DNA from: SM1-46 sp002451215
GTDB taxonomy: Bacteria; Pseudomonadota; Gammaproteobacteria; Acidiferrobacterales; Sulfurifustaceae
Length of the DNA stretch: 28,547 bases
Reading direction: 5' to 3'
NCBI GenBank assembly: GCA_002451215.1
Contig: DKBM01000074.1
Location: 1 to 28,547, forward strand
This document shows positions 1 to 8,846 of this stretch, piece by piece. How positions within the stretch are numbered: position 1 is the first letter of the stretch; each line of letters starts with the position of its first letter. Under the pieces are notes generated by a model that had not been told where the DNA came from, made no database searches, and worked only from the letters and a program-made list of their open reading frames with translations. The translations under genes and the position numbers were made by a program.

Positions 1-1450
1 CCGATGGTGATCGCGCTCAACATGATGGACGACGCCGCGCGCAAGGGCCTGCACATCAATCATCGCCAGCTCAGCAAACGACTCGGCATTCCGGTGGTTC
101 CGACCACGGTGGTGATGGGCCAGGGCATCATGGATCTGTTTACCGCCGCGCTCGGCGCCGTGCGCAAGCGCACCCGCCCGCGAGTGTCGGCGCCGAGTCC
201 GCACCTGACCAAGGTGCTCGCGCCGCTCAGCGCCGCGCTTGATCACCCCGAGATTCACCAGGCGTTCGGCATGCCGCACGCGGTGCTGCTGGCGCTGGCG
301 GCGGCCGACGACGCCTATTTCCGCCACGAGCTGAGCGAGCATTTCGGCGGCGAAGTGCCACAGCTGCAGCGCCTGCGCGCGCAGGCGGAGAAGACCCTGC
401 CGCGGCCACTGGCGGAGGAATTGCACGCCGATCGCCACCACCAGGCCGCGTCACTGGCCGAGGCCGTGAGCCGTACCGGCGCGCCCTATGTTGGCCACGG
501 CTGGCGCTTCTGGCTGGACGAGTTGTTCCTGCATCCGCGCTGGGGCCTGATCGGCAGCCTCGCGGTGTTCGCCGCGGTCCTGTTCGTGGTGTTTGAAGTC
601 AGTACCGCGATCGACTCGATGACGTCGGCGAAACTGGTCGACTGGGCTTCCGGCTGGCAGCCGACCGACACCGTCGGCGTGATCGGGCGCGCCGTGGTCG
701 ACGGCCTGATCGGGCTGGTCGGGATCGTGGTGCCGTACATGATTCCGCTCGTGCTGCTGCTGGTGGCGCTCGAGGAGACCGGCATCATGCAGCGCATCGC
801 GTTCGTGGTCGACCGCGGGTTTCATCATCTCGGGCTGCACGGCGCGGTGGCGCTGCCGTTTCTTCTGGGCCTGGGCTGCAACGTGCCGGCAATCTCGGCC
901 GTNNGCGATCGCGGGCAAGTACCTCGGCGGGCTCGGGGTGTTCGGGATTTTCATGCTGACGGTAGTGGTGATCTCGCTCGGCGGCCAATGGCTGGCGCGC
1001 CACCTGCACGGCAGTGCGCCCGGCCAGGTGCTGGAGATCCCGGCCTACGCATTGCCGAAGTTGCGCGCGCTGGTCGGCCAGACCTGGGCGCGCACCAACG
1101 ACATCCTGACCATCGTCACGCCGCTGCTCGTCGCCGGCAGCGTGGTGCTGGCGCTGCTCACGCACGTCGGCGCCGACCAGGTGATCAACANNGTTCGGCG
1201 TGCTGCGCAAGGAGCTTTCGCTGCTGATGATTTACCAGGCGCTCGGCGGCTTCGACATCGGCGCGCAGCTCAACACCGTGCAGATCGTGACCTTCCTGGT
1301 GTTTCTCACCTTCTATATTCCCTGCGTGTCGACCTTCGCGGTGATGCTCAAGACCATCGGCCGGCGCAACGCACTGTTCTCGATCACCGTTTCGGTGGGC
1401 GTGGCGCTGGTGGTGGCGGCGGCGGTGCGCTGGCCGCTGACCGGCGTGCT
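1..1450 (+). CDS. feoB: Ferrous iron transporter FeoB, 3' part, broken by assembly gaps
   Basis: Inner-membrane GTP-regulated Fe(II) importer; the 5' end (GTPase start) lies outside the window. The reading frame is open from base 1 and begins in the G domain (NMMD is the G4 motif). It continues through the alpha-helical linker into the membrane part, with the family signature GCNVPAISA just before the gap at 903-904. After that gap the protein resumes in another frame (AIAGKYLGG onward). It shifts again after the gap at 1191-1192, where the conserved FGVLRKELS segment begins. The last helix (near RWPLTGV) runs into a third gap at 1451-1452, so the stop codon is not seen. The conserved loop expected between GCNVPAISA and AGKYLG is absent, so the gaps hide real sequence rather than true frameshifts. 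No feoA is visible. Family assignment is secure; exact ends are not. Confidence 0.93.
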
Positions 1451-1532
1451 NNCGTGCGGCGACCAGCCAGCGGTTTTGGACTTGAACGACGGTTGTGGTT
1501 CAATCGGGCGCTAGTCACCACGGAGCGGCGAC

Positions 1533-2659
1533 ATGACGCCAACCCGAAGTGCCGTCCAGGACCGCGAGGCAGCGCAGCGCAACTCATCGCTGCGCAGCAG
1601 TGCAGCAGAGCGCTACACGAAAGTGCGGCGCACGAGCGAGGCGCTCGCCCGACCGCTTGCGCCGGATGACTACGGCCTGCAGGCGATGCCCGAGGTGAGT
1701 CCCGCCAAGTGGCACCTCGCCCACACCAGCTGGTTCTTCGAGACCTTTCTGCTCAAGCCGTTCCTGCCGGGCTATCGCGAGTTTCATCCGCAGTTCGGCC
1801 ACCTGTTCAACTCCTATTACAACCAGGTGGGTTCGCCGTTCCCGCGACCGCAGCGCGGATTGTTGTCGCGTCCCACCATCGAGGAAGTTTTCCGCTACCG
1901 CGCGCACGTGGATGCGGCGATGACGGCGCTGCTCGCCACGGCCGAGGATGAACACTGGCCGGCGATCGCGGCGCGCACGGAGCTCGGCTGCCACCATGAG
2001 GAGCAGCACCAGGAGCTGTTCCTCACTGACATCAAGTACAACCTGTCCATCAATCCGCTCAGACCCGCCTACCGCGATGACCTGCCGCCGGCCTCCGCCG
2101 GTGCTGGCGTGCCGCTGGCGTGGCTCGCGCAGCCGGGCGGCGAACTGGCGATTGGCCACGACGGAAACGGATTTGCCTTCGACAACGAAGGTCCCCGGCA
2201 TCGCGTGCTGCTCACGCCGCACGCCATTGCCTCGCGCCTTATCACCAACGGCGAGTACCTCGAATTCATGCAGGCCGGTGGCTATCGCCGGCCGGAATTC
2301 TGGCTCTCCGACGGCTGGCACGCTGCCACCGGGCGCCACTGGCAGGCGCCGCTTTTTTGGGAACAACGCGACGGGCGCTGGTGGGTGTACACGCTTGGTG
2401 GCCTGCGCCCCGTGAACGAGCACGAACCGGTCTGTCACATCAGCCTTTATGAGGCCGACGCCTATGCGCGCTGGGCCGGTGCGCGCCTGCCCACCGAAGC
2501 CGAGTGGGAAGCGCTTGCCAGCCGGCAGCCGCTGACCGGCAACCTGCGTGAAGCTGGCTATTTGCATCCGGTCCCCGCCGCCAGCGAGTCGCCGGCGCAG
2601 ATGTTCGGCGATGCCTGGGAATGGACGCAAAGCGCCTACTCGCCCTACCCCGGATACCG
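1533..2659 (+). CDS. egtB: Ergothioneine biosynthesis protein EgtB (sulfoxide synthase), C-terminus lost in gap
   Basis: Non-haem iron enzyme that joins hercynine to a thiol (gamma-glutamylcysteine or cysteine) in ergothioneine synthesis; cytoplasmic. The ATG at 1533 has a GGAG ribosome site at good distance. An N-terminal DinB-like domain carries the iron ligands: WHLAH (His61/His64) and the HxxxHxE motif in HHEEQHQE (His155, His159). A formylglycine-generating-enzyme/sulfatase-modifying domain follows, with typical RLPTEAEWE and GDAWEWT motifs. The expected last 50-70 residues of this domain (usually ending in a GxR-type motif) are missing at the nn pair 2660-2661, after which egtD begins. 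The continuous 709-codon frame through both genes is therefore probably an artefact, not a natural EgtB-EgtD fusion. It lies just downstream of feoB. Confidence 0.93.
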
Positions 2660-2666
2660 NNGACGC

Positions 2667-3662
2667 ATGAACAGGCCGGCTGTCCGTCTGCACGGCGAAG
2701 CGCCATCGCTGCAAACGCTGGGCGAGGCGGTGCTGCAGGGCCTGGCCCGCCGGCCACGACGCATTCCGCCCAAGTTTTTCTACGACGAGCGTGGCTCGCG
2801 TCTTTTTGATGCGATCTGCGACCTGCCGGAGTACTACCCGACGCGCACCGAGATGGGCATTCTGGAATCCTGCGCCGCCGAGGTGGCCGCGCTCGCCGGG
2901 GAAGACTGCACGCTGATCGAGCTCGGCAGTGGCGCCAGTCGCAAGATCCGCCTGTTGCTCGAATCCTTGCGCCCGCGCCACTACGTCGGCATCGATATCT
3001 CGCACGAGTTCCTGCAGGAATCGGTGCAACGCCTGGCGCATGACTACCCGCGGCTCGAAGCCCATGCGGTCTGCGCCGACTTCACCGATGACATCGACTT
3101 GCCGGACTTCGGCGGAAACGGGCGACGAATCGTATTCTTCCCTGGCTCCACCATCGGCAACTTCGAACCGCGCGAGGCGCTGGCGTTGCTGCAGCGACTG
3201 CGTCGCATGGTGCATCCGGGCGGCGGACTGCTGATCGGCGCCGATCTCAGGAAGGACCCGCAGATCCTGCACGCCGCCTATAACGACAGCCAGGGCATTA
3301 CAGCCGCCTTTAATCTGAATCTTCTGCAACGCATCTGCACCGAGCTCGGCGCGACGCTGGATGCCGACGGCTTCGAGCATCGCGCCTTCTACAACACCGA
3401 CCTGGGACGCATCGAGATGCATCTGGTCAGCCGCCGTCCGCAGGAGATCCGCGTCCTCGGCAAGCGCTTTGCCTTCGCGCGCGGCGAGACGATTCACACC
3501 GAGAATTCCTACAAGTACTCGATCGAGCAGTTTCACGCGCTCGCGCGCAATGCCGGTTTTCGCCCGTGCCGGGTCTGGACCGATCCGGCTCGGCTGTTCA
3601 GCGTGCATTACCTGAGTGTGGCGAACTTCAGCGGCTGCCCGACCACGCCGCGTGTTCTATAG
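2667..3662 (+). CDS. egtD: L-histidine N(alpha)-methyltransferase EgtD
   Basis: SAM-dependent enzyme that trimethylates histidine to hercynine, the first step of ergothioneine synthesis; acts just before EgtB. The 331-residue product has the family's N-terminal PPKFFYDERGS and LPEYYPTRTE motifs, a SAM site (IELGSGASRK), the PGSTIGNFEP segment and the LRKDPQILHAAYND / ITAAFNLNLLQR region that shapes the histidine pocket. I chose the first ATG after the assembly gap (2667). Alignment to the family suggests little or nothing is missing at the N-terminus, but a few residues could lie in the gap. egtB and egtD probably form one transcript. No egtA, egtC or egtE is seen in the window. Confidence 0.94.
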   Translation: MNRPAVRLHGEAPSLQTLGEAVLQGLARRPRRIPPKFFYDERGSRLFDAICDLPEYYPTRTEMGILESCAAEVAALAGEDCTLIELGSGASRKIRLLLESLRPRHYVGIDISHEFLQESVQRLAHDYPRLEAHAVCADFTDDIDLPDFGGNGRRIVFFPGSTIGNFEPREALALLQRLRRMVHPGGGLLIGADLRKDPQILHAAYNDSQGITAAFNLNLLQRICTELGATLDADGFEHRAFYNTDLGRIEMHLVSRRPQEIRVLGKRFAFARGETIHTENSYKYSIEQFHALARNAGFRPCRVWTDPARLFSVHYLSVANFSGCPTTPRVL

Positions 3663-3686
3663 CGATCGCGAGCCGCGTCAAAGCGG

Positions 3687-3713
3687 TGAATCTCTGCCGT
3701 TCGCGCAGATTCA
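3687..3713 (+). terminator. Possible hairpin downstream of egtD
   Basis: Perfect 7-bp inverted repeat TGAATCT / AGATTCA with a 13-base loop, 25 bases after the egtD stop codon. There is no clear run of T after it, so an intrinsic terminator is only possible. It lies between convergent genes (egtD and the DUF302 gene). Confidence 0.3.
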
Positions 3714-3785
3714 TATCTTGCCGCCCGCAAATTACGGCACGAGGTGATAGCCCGGGCCAGTAAGCCCGATTGTCTTCGCAAGGCC

Positions 3786-4262
3786 CTATTTCGCAATGAC
3801 CGATGCCACGACCTCATTAAGGTCCTGGCCCGCCGTCCCCATCACATCGGCAATCGTGCCCCCAAACATCATGCCCATGAGCCCGATATTGAGCTGGGAA
3901 ACATACACCTGGCCCTTCTTGTCCTCGTAAACCCCGATCGCCAGTGGCATGAATGCCGTCACGCCGCGATTCGCTTCCTGCGCGAGGATCTTCGAGGCGT
4001 AGCGTGGATTGCAGATGCTCATGCTGCCTACCTTTTCTATGGCGCCGAAGGTGGCGGTGGTCTTCTGGTAGTCATTGACCGTCAGCACTCGCCAATCGGG
4101 TTTCCTGGTCAAGGCTTCGCTCAAGGCCGCGACCGTATCGTCGTAGTTTCGGGGACTCTTGTGCTTGACCAGCATCATCGATGGCATTGCGAACCAGACG
4201 ATGAGACCCATCAAGGCCATGCCGACAAGAATCCATCCTGCTGCACGTACTATCCGCGTCAT
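3786..4262 (-). CDS. DUF302 family membrane-anchored protein
   Basis: 158-residue protein. An N-terminal hydrophobic segment (about residues 6-24, GWILVGMALMGLIVWFA) looks like a membrane anchor or uncleaved signal. The rest matches the DUF302 fold as I recall it: a TVAALSEAL helix, the NPRYASKILAQEANRG region, the MPLAIGVYEDKKGQVYVS strand pair and a glycine/methionine-rich GLMGMMFGG stretch. The family's biochemical role is unknown. The start ATG at 4262 has an excellent Shine-Dalgarno sequence (GGAGGTG); the longer in-frame extension upstream has none. About 100 bp upstream lies a perfect GTCACGTGAC palindrome shared with the thermonuclease-like gene at 11932-12414. Confidence 0.85.
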   Translation of the reverse strand: MTRIVRAAGWILVGMALMGLIVWFAMPSMMLVKHKSPRNYDDTVAALSEALTRKPDWRVLTVNDYQKTTATFGAIEKVGSMSICNPRYASKILAQEANRGVTAFMPLAIGVYEDKKGQVYVSQLNIGLMGMMFGGTIADVMGTAGQDLNEVVASVIAK

Positions 4263-4724
4263 GGTTTCACCTCCGGGACTGTGCCAACCTCCTGTCGCCA
4301 GCGGATACGCTGCGCTGCGGCACGCAATCCTGGGCGCGCAACCGTGCCCCGCCGGTCCGTCACGTGACAATGGTATGCCTGCCTACCTCGCAACCGCTTT
4401 GACAACAATCAAGCGAGCGAGAAGAACGAGGAGCAGGGAACTATCGGCGCTGCGGCGTCAGGCGCTGACCCCAAATGGGATAGCGTATTGCACGCCGTAT
4501 TGAATCCTGCTGCGAATGACGCTGTGCCCTGGCCCAAGAGGCCCGGCACCGCCAGATTGGCGGGTATCCCCTCGGTACGAACGCGCGCGGCAGTTAGCTG
4601 CCAGCGTGACGCAATCCACTGCCAAGAAGACTGGCAGCAACAGCAACCTTGGGCTTCATTTCATGATGCGTCGCGTGCATGGATACTATCTGTCCGCTTT
4701 CGATCCTGTCCGTTAGCGCTTCTC
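4263..4724. other. Gene-poor intergenic stretch
   Basis: No convincing gene in about 460 bases. Short frames here have unusual composition, no ribosome site and no recognisable motif. It holds the GTCACGTGAC palindrome (4359-4368), a small inverted repeat GTCAG-GCG-CTGAC near 4457, and CTGCC/GGCAG hairpins near 4589-4637. Its right end abuts the assembly gap at 4725-4726, so the missing 3' end of the DUF1272 gene may partly belong here. Confidence 0.5.
4359..4368. promoter_or_regulatory. GTCACGTGAC palindrome upstream of DUF302 gene
   Basis: Perfect 10-bp palindrome centred about 101 bp upstream of the DUF302 start codon. The same 10-mer occurs only once more in the window (12496-12505), also intergenic and at similar distance from a minus-strand gene. 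It may be an operator for an unidentified regulator; this is inference from placement. Confidence 0.35.
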
Positions 4725-4726
4725 NN

Positions 4727-4827
4727 GGCGCGCAAAATGTGCACTCATAGGTGCAGATGCGCGCCTCCAGCGAATCGGGTGGCAACGCCTTGTTGCAGTG
4801 TTCACACGTCGGCCGAAGTTCCAGCAT
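4727..4827 (-). CDS. DUF1272 zinc-ribbon protein, truncated by assembly gap
   Basis: N-terminal 33 residues of a DUF1272 protein: MLELRPTCEHCNKALP followed by the ARICTYECTFC segment. The Cys pairs (CxxC and CxxxxC-type spacing) are the zinc-ribbon of this family, whose members are normally about 65-90 residues. The ATG at 4827 has a strong AGGAGGC ribosome site. The frame enters the nn pair at 4725-4726. Beyond it the translation no longer resembles the family, so the rest of the gene is missing. It follows the DUF998 gene by 37 bases on the same strand and is likely co-transcribed. Function unknown. Confidence 0.8.
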
Positions 4828-4864
4828 GGTGCCTCCTGCGATTTGTCTACCCGACGACGCCCTG

Positions 4865-5530
4865 TCAGCGGCGCGCCTTGCGCGCCGACGACCGCCGCCT
4901 GGCTCGTGTATTGCGTGCCGGCTGGCGAGCGGCCAGCGCCTCACTCCCGTACCAAAGGTATGCGATCGCAAACATCGATCGCTGGGCCAGCCCTGCATAG
5001 GCCGGCTCCAGGCCACCCAGTAACGGCAGGAAGATAGCCGCGACGATCGCCAGCACGTCGAGCGATCGCTCCAGCGTCTCGTCACTCGTCCGTTGAAACG
5101 TTCGGGCCAACACCCCGAACGAGAACGCGAAACCCATGGCGGTGGCGGTCACGGAGTGCAGAAAGTCCTCGAAGGCATCGAACGGGACGTCGTCCTGCCA
5201 CGGGCGGTGCGAAAATGCGGCGGTCGAGATCATGAATACACCGAAGGCGATGTGCATCCAGTAGGCGCCGCGCGCCCATCTCGACCGAAGCGATAGCGCG
5301 AGCCACAGAACCGCTGACCCAAACAGCAAGAAACCGAGTCGCGCAACCCATGCACCCTCGACACCCTGCGCGGCGGACTCACTGATGACGTTCGACAACC
5401 ACGAGTAGTCGTCGGGCATCATCCATGGGGCCAGCAAGACGCAGGTGGCGGACAGCGCCAGAAGCGCGACGACACCAACCCGGGTGAACCTGAAGGTCGA
5501 TGGTGGCAACGGCATCAGCGGTGTTTTCAT
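4865..5530 (-). CDS. DUF998-like integral membrane protein
   Basis: 221-residue protein with about six hydrophobic helices (for example VGVVALLALSATCVLLAPWMM near residues 15-37, then GFLLFGSAVLWLALSL). An acidic loop, SHRPWQDDVPFDAFEDFLHS, lies between helices 3 and 4, and the C-terminus is Arg-rich. The pattern (YSWLSNVISESAAQG after helix 1, then the HRPW..FEDFLHS loop) fits the DUF998 family of uncharacterised membrane proteins. Start is ATG at 5530, with a GTG one codon earlier; no strong ribosome site. It lies 18 bases after the stop of the upstream hypothetical gene and before the DUF1272 gene. Function not known. Confidence 0.75.
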   Translation of the reverse strand: MKTPLMPLPPSTFRFTRVGVVALLALSATCVLLAPWMMPDDYSWLSNVISESAAQGVEGAWVARLGFLLFGSAVLWLALSLRSRWARGAYWMHIAFGVFMISTAAFSHRPWQDDVPFDAFEDFLHSVTATAMGFAFSFGVLARTFQRTSDETLERSLDVLAIVAAIFLPLLGGLEPAYAGLAQRSMFAIAYLWYGSEALAARQPARNTRARRRSSARKARR

Positions 5531-5548
5531 CACAGGGTGTGCCCGGGT

Positions 5549-6094
5549 TCAGCTGCTGGCGAGCCCGCGAATTTTCGCCAGGCTGAGTGTACCGGCCGCG
5601 CCCCAGCCTTTCCTGCCTTCTGGAATCTCGGGGCGGAATTTGGTGTAGAGCGTGTAGGCGCTCGCCGTGAGCTCGGCGGGAGTATAGGAACGCGCAAGCG
5701 CTGTCATGGCGCCGCGGACATCGCCGAGCGCATCGGCAAACTTGCCTTCGAGATAGCGCTCGACGGAATCGGGGCTGATCGGCGCACCCCTGGTGACCGC
5801 GCGCAGGCCGTCTTCCGTATGCACCGCCGGGACCGCGCGGTGCAAGAGTTCCACGGTAATCGTCTCCCGGGCGCGAAGCCTCCGCCGCCGCTCGCGGACT
5901 TCCTTCGGCGTTGGCTTGAAGAGACCGAGCGACACCCCTTTGGAGTAGGCATTGAGCCCCGCCACCGCGCGCCCGAGGGTGAGCGCCTCGTCGCGCTTGA
6001 ATCCGAGGCGCTCGGCAACCACTGCCGCCCAGAGGGTAAGCACTGGGGCGCGGTTTACCTTAATAGAGCGGCGCGCGGCCGGTTTCCTAGCCAT
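5549..6094 (-). CDS. Conserved hypothetical protein
   Basis: 181 residues if started at ATG 6094. No characterised domain is recognised, but the sequence looks like a soluble, conserved protein. It has a basic N-terminus (ARKPAARRSIKVNRAP), a helix WAAVVAERLGF, a conserved-looking GRAVAGLNAYSKG stretch, a basic charged segment (KEVRERRRRLRARE) and a C-terminal KFRPEIPEGRKGWG region. From memory, proteins with very similar N-terminal halves are widespread and unannotated in proteobacteria. There is no Shine-Dalgarno sequence. Instead a TATACT -10-like hexamer sits seven bases before the ATG, which suggests a leaderless transcript. First gene of the group leading to the DUF998 and DUF1272 genes. 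Confidence 0.75.
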   Translation of the reverse strand: MARKPAARRSIKVNRAPVLTLWAAVVAERLGFKRDEALTLGRAVAGLNAYSKGVSLGLFKPTPKEVRERRRRLRARETITVELLHRAVPAVHTEDGLRAVTRGAPISPDSVERYLEGKFADALGDVRGAMTALARSYTPAELTASAYTLYTKFRPEIPEGRKGWGAAGTLSLAKIRGLASS

Positions 6095-6101
6095 CCGCGC
6101 C

Positions 6102-6107
6102 AGTATA
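6102..6107 (-). promoter_or_regulatory. Candidate -10 element (TATACT) for a leaderless transcript
   Basis: TATACT within an AT-rich TATATATACT stretch in otherwise GC-rich DNA, seven bases before ATG 6094. Transcription would then start at or next to the start codon, which fits the missing ribosome site. No good -35 hexamer was found. Confidence 0.35.
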
Positions 6108-6233
6108 TATAGGATGCGCCGCACACCGGTTGCCGGATCGGGGCATCCGTGCCTGAGTCAGCCTTGAAACGCTCCATACTGCCGCATTCCCCGTTACTTG
6201 TGAGCGGGCCGGCAAAAAGCGTATTGTCAGTNN

Positions 6234-8838
6234 ATGCGCCTGATCGACAAGCTCGATCCCGAGATGCTCACGCACGTGGTGCGCGCCTTCAGCGTGTTCT
6301 TCTCGCTCGTCAATACCGCCGAGGAACTCTACCACCACCGCGTGCGCCGGCGCTGGGTGCGCGCCGGCGGGCCGCTGTGGCGTGGATCGTTCGACGAGAC
6401 GCTGCGCTGGTTTTATGCCCAGGGCGTGCCGGCCGAGGACGTGCAGAAACTGCTCGACCGGCTCATGTACATGCCGGTGTTCACCGCCCACCCGACCGAG
6501 GCGCGCCGGCGCACGCTGATGCAATGCCTGCGGCGACTGTTCCTGCTCGGCGAACGGCTGAACGACCCGCGGCTCAGCAGGGAAGAGACCGCCGAGATCA
6601 GCGCGCAGCTCGCCAGCGAGATCCAGATCCTGTGGAAGACCGACGAGGTGCGCCCGAAACGGCCCGAGGTGCGCACCGAGATTCGCAACGGGCTCTACTA
6701 CTTTCGCGAAAGTCTGTTCAAGGCAGTGCCCGATACCTACCGCTTCATCGAGAAGGCGGTGCGCCGCACCTACGGCCTGGGTCCCGATGGCCGTCCGCTG
6801 CTCAGCGTGCCGAGCTTCCTGCGCTTCGGNNGACCGCGACGGCAACCCGTTCGTCAAACCCGAGACCACGGAACTCGCGGTGCGCCTGCAGGCCGAGACG
6901 ATCCTCGAGGAATACATCGCGCGGGTCATGGCGCTGTCGAAGATTCTTACCTTCTCGTCGCGCCTGGCGCAGCCTTCCGAGAGCCTGCGCGCCAGCCTGC
7001 GGCGCGACGAGCTCTACGCGCGCGAGGTGTTCGCCGCCAATCCGGCGCAATTTCAGACCGAGCCCTACCGGCGCAAGCTCTACCTCATGCACTTTCGCCT
7101 CGAGCAGACACTCACGGTGGTGGGCAACCGTAACGTGCGCCACATTCGCGAGGCGGCCTATCGCAGTGCCGTGGATTTTCTCGATGATCTCTATCTGATC
7201 CGCGACTCGCTCTTCTCGCATGGCGACGGCAACATAGCCGAGCGCGAGTTGAAGGACCTTGTCCGCCTGGCCGAGACCTTCGGCTTTCACCTGGTGAGCC
7301 TCGACGTACGCCAGGAATCGGGCGTGCATACCGAAGCGGTGGCTGAAATCCTCGCCGCCGCGGATCTCGGCGACTACGCCGCGCTTGACGAAGCGGCGCG
7401 CGCGCAGCTGTTGAGCGAACGCATCGCCGGCGTTGCTCCGCTGTTTGATCCGGCGCGCCTTGGGGAGCGGGCCCGCGACACTCTCGCGGTGTTCGAGCGC
7501 ATGGTGCGGATACAGCAGGAGCTGAGCCCGGATGCGTTCGGGGCCTACGTGATATCGATGACGCACCAGCCGAGCCACGTGCTCGAGGTGATGTTTCTTG
7601 CGCGGCTGGCGGGTCTCGCCGAGCGCGATGCCATGGGACGCTACCACTGCCGCATCCGCATCGCGCCGCTATTCGAAACCATCAACGATCTGGCGCGCGC
7701 CGAGGGCGTGCTCACTGCCCTGCTCGACAACCCGGTGTATGGCGCCCTGCTGGCGGCCTCCGGCAACGTGCAGGAAGTGATGCTCGGCTATTCCGACTCT
7801 GCCAAGGACGGTGGCGCGCTCGCCTCGGCCTGGTATCTCTACGAGGCACAGAAACGCATCACCACCCTCACCACCGCGCGTGGCATTGGCTGCCGGCTGT
7901 TTCATGGTCGCGGCGGCACCATCGGTCGTGGTGGCGGACCCACCCACGAATCCATCCTCTCGCAACCGCCCGGCACCGTGCACGGCGAGATCAAATTCAC
8001 CGAGCAGGGTGAGGTGCTATATTACAAGTACTCCAATGCCGAGACCGCAGCCTACGAGCTCGCCATGGGTATGACGAGCCTGATGAAGGCGAGCCTGACC
8101 CTGGTCCGGCCGGTGACGCCTGATCACCAGGAACATCTGACGGTGATGCACGAGCTGGCGCGCGATGGCGAAGCGCAGTTTCGCGCACTCACCGAACAGA
8201 CCCCCGGATTCATCGACTATTTCTACGAGGCGACGCCGGTCACCGAAATTGGCCTGCTCAATATCGGCTCGCGTCCGAGCCATCGCAAGAAGACAGATCG
8301 CTCAAAGGAATCCGTGCGCGCCATTCCCTGGGTGTTTGGCTGGGGACAGGCGCGCCATACGCTGCCGGCCTGGTATGGCCTTGGCAGCGCGCTTGAGCGC
8401 TACCGGGCCGCTGACCCGGCGCGCCTCGAGCAGCTGCGCGCGATGTATCGCGACTGGCCGTTCTTCCGCAGTTTCCTGTCCAACGTGCAGATGGCGCTCT
8501 TCAAGGCCGACATGGGCGTGGCGCGCGAATATGCCGAGCTGTGCGAAGACCCCGCCACGCGTGACCGCGTCTACGCCCTGGTGAAAAGCGAATTCGAGCG
8601 CACCGTGGAACAGGTGCTCGCGACCATCGGCGCACGCGAACTGGTCGAGGAGAACCAGGAGCTGCGGCTGTCGCTCCTGCGGCGCAACCCCTACCTCGAC
8701 CCGCTCAACCATATCCAGCTCGCGCTGCTCAGGCGCTACCGCGCCAACCCCGGCACCGACGAGGCACCCTCGGTGTGGCTCGACCCGCTGCTGCGCTCGA
8801 TTAACGCCATCGCCGCCGGCATGCGAAACACCGGTTGA
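6234..8838 (+). CDS. ppc: Phosphoenolpyruvate carboxylase, N-terminus and a short internal segment lost in gaps
   Basis: Carboxylates PEP to oxaloacetate, refilling the citric acid cycle; cytoplasmic tetramer in the known family. Motifs in order: FTAHPTEARRRT (catalytic His region), RFG..DRDGNP (split), GYSDSAKDGG, FHGRGGTIGRGGGPTH, GEVLYYKYSN, SRPSHRK..RAIPWVFGWGQ, and the terminal MRNTG that ends almost all PEPCs. The nn pair at 6232-6233 precedes ATG 6234. The sequence there starts well inside the usual N-terminal domain, so about 60-90 residues are missing and 6234 is not the true start. The second nn pair (6830-6831) replaces roughly five residues: the family reads FGSWIGGDRDGNP, here FG-nn-DRDGNP, with a frame change. 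The downstream cyclase starts nine bases after the stop. Confidence 0.96.
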
Positions 8839-8846
8839 GGACACAC

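Noticed and set aside
1584..3608. 674-codon open frame on the minus strand opposite egtB/egtD
   Set aside because: Antisense mirror of GC-rich codon use; no motif, no ribosome site, and the plus-strand proteins are certain.
4458..4646. 62-codon minus-strand frame starting MLLLPVFLAVD
   Set aside because: TTG start without ribosome site, random composition, adjacent to an assembly gap.
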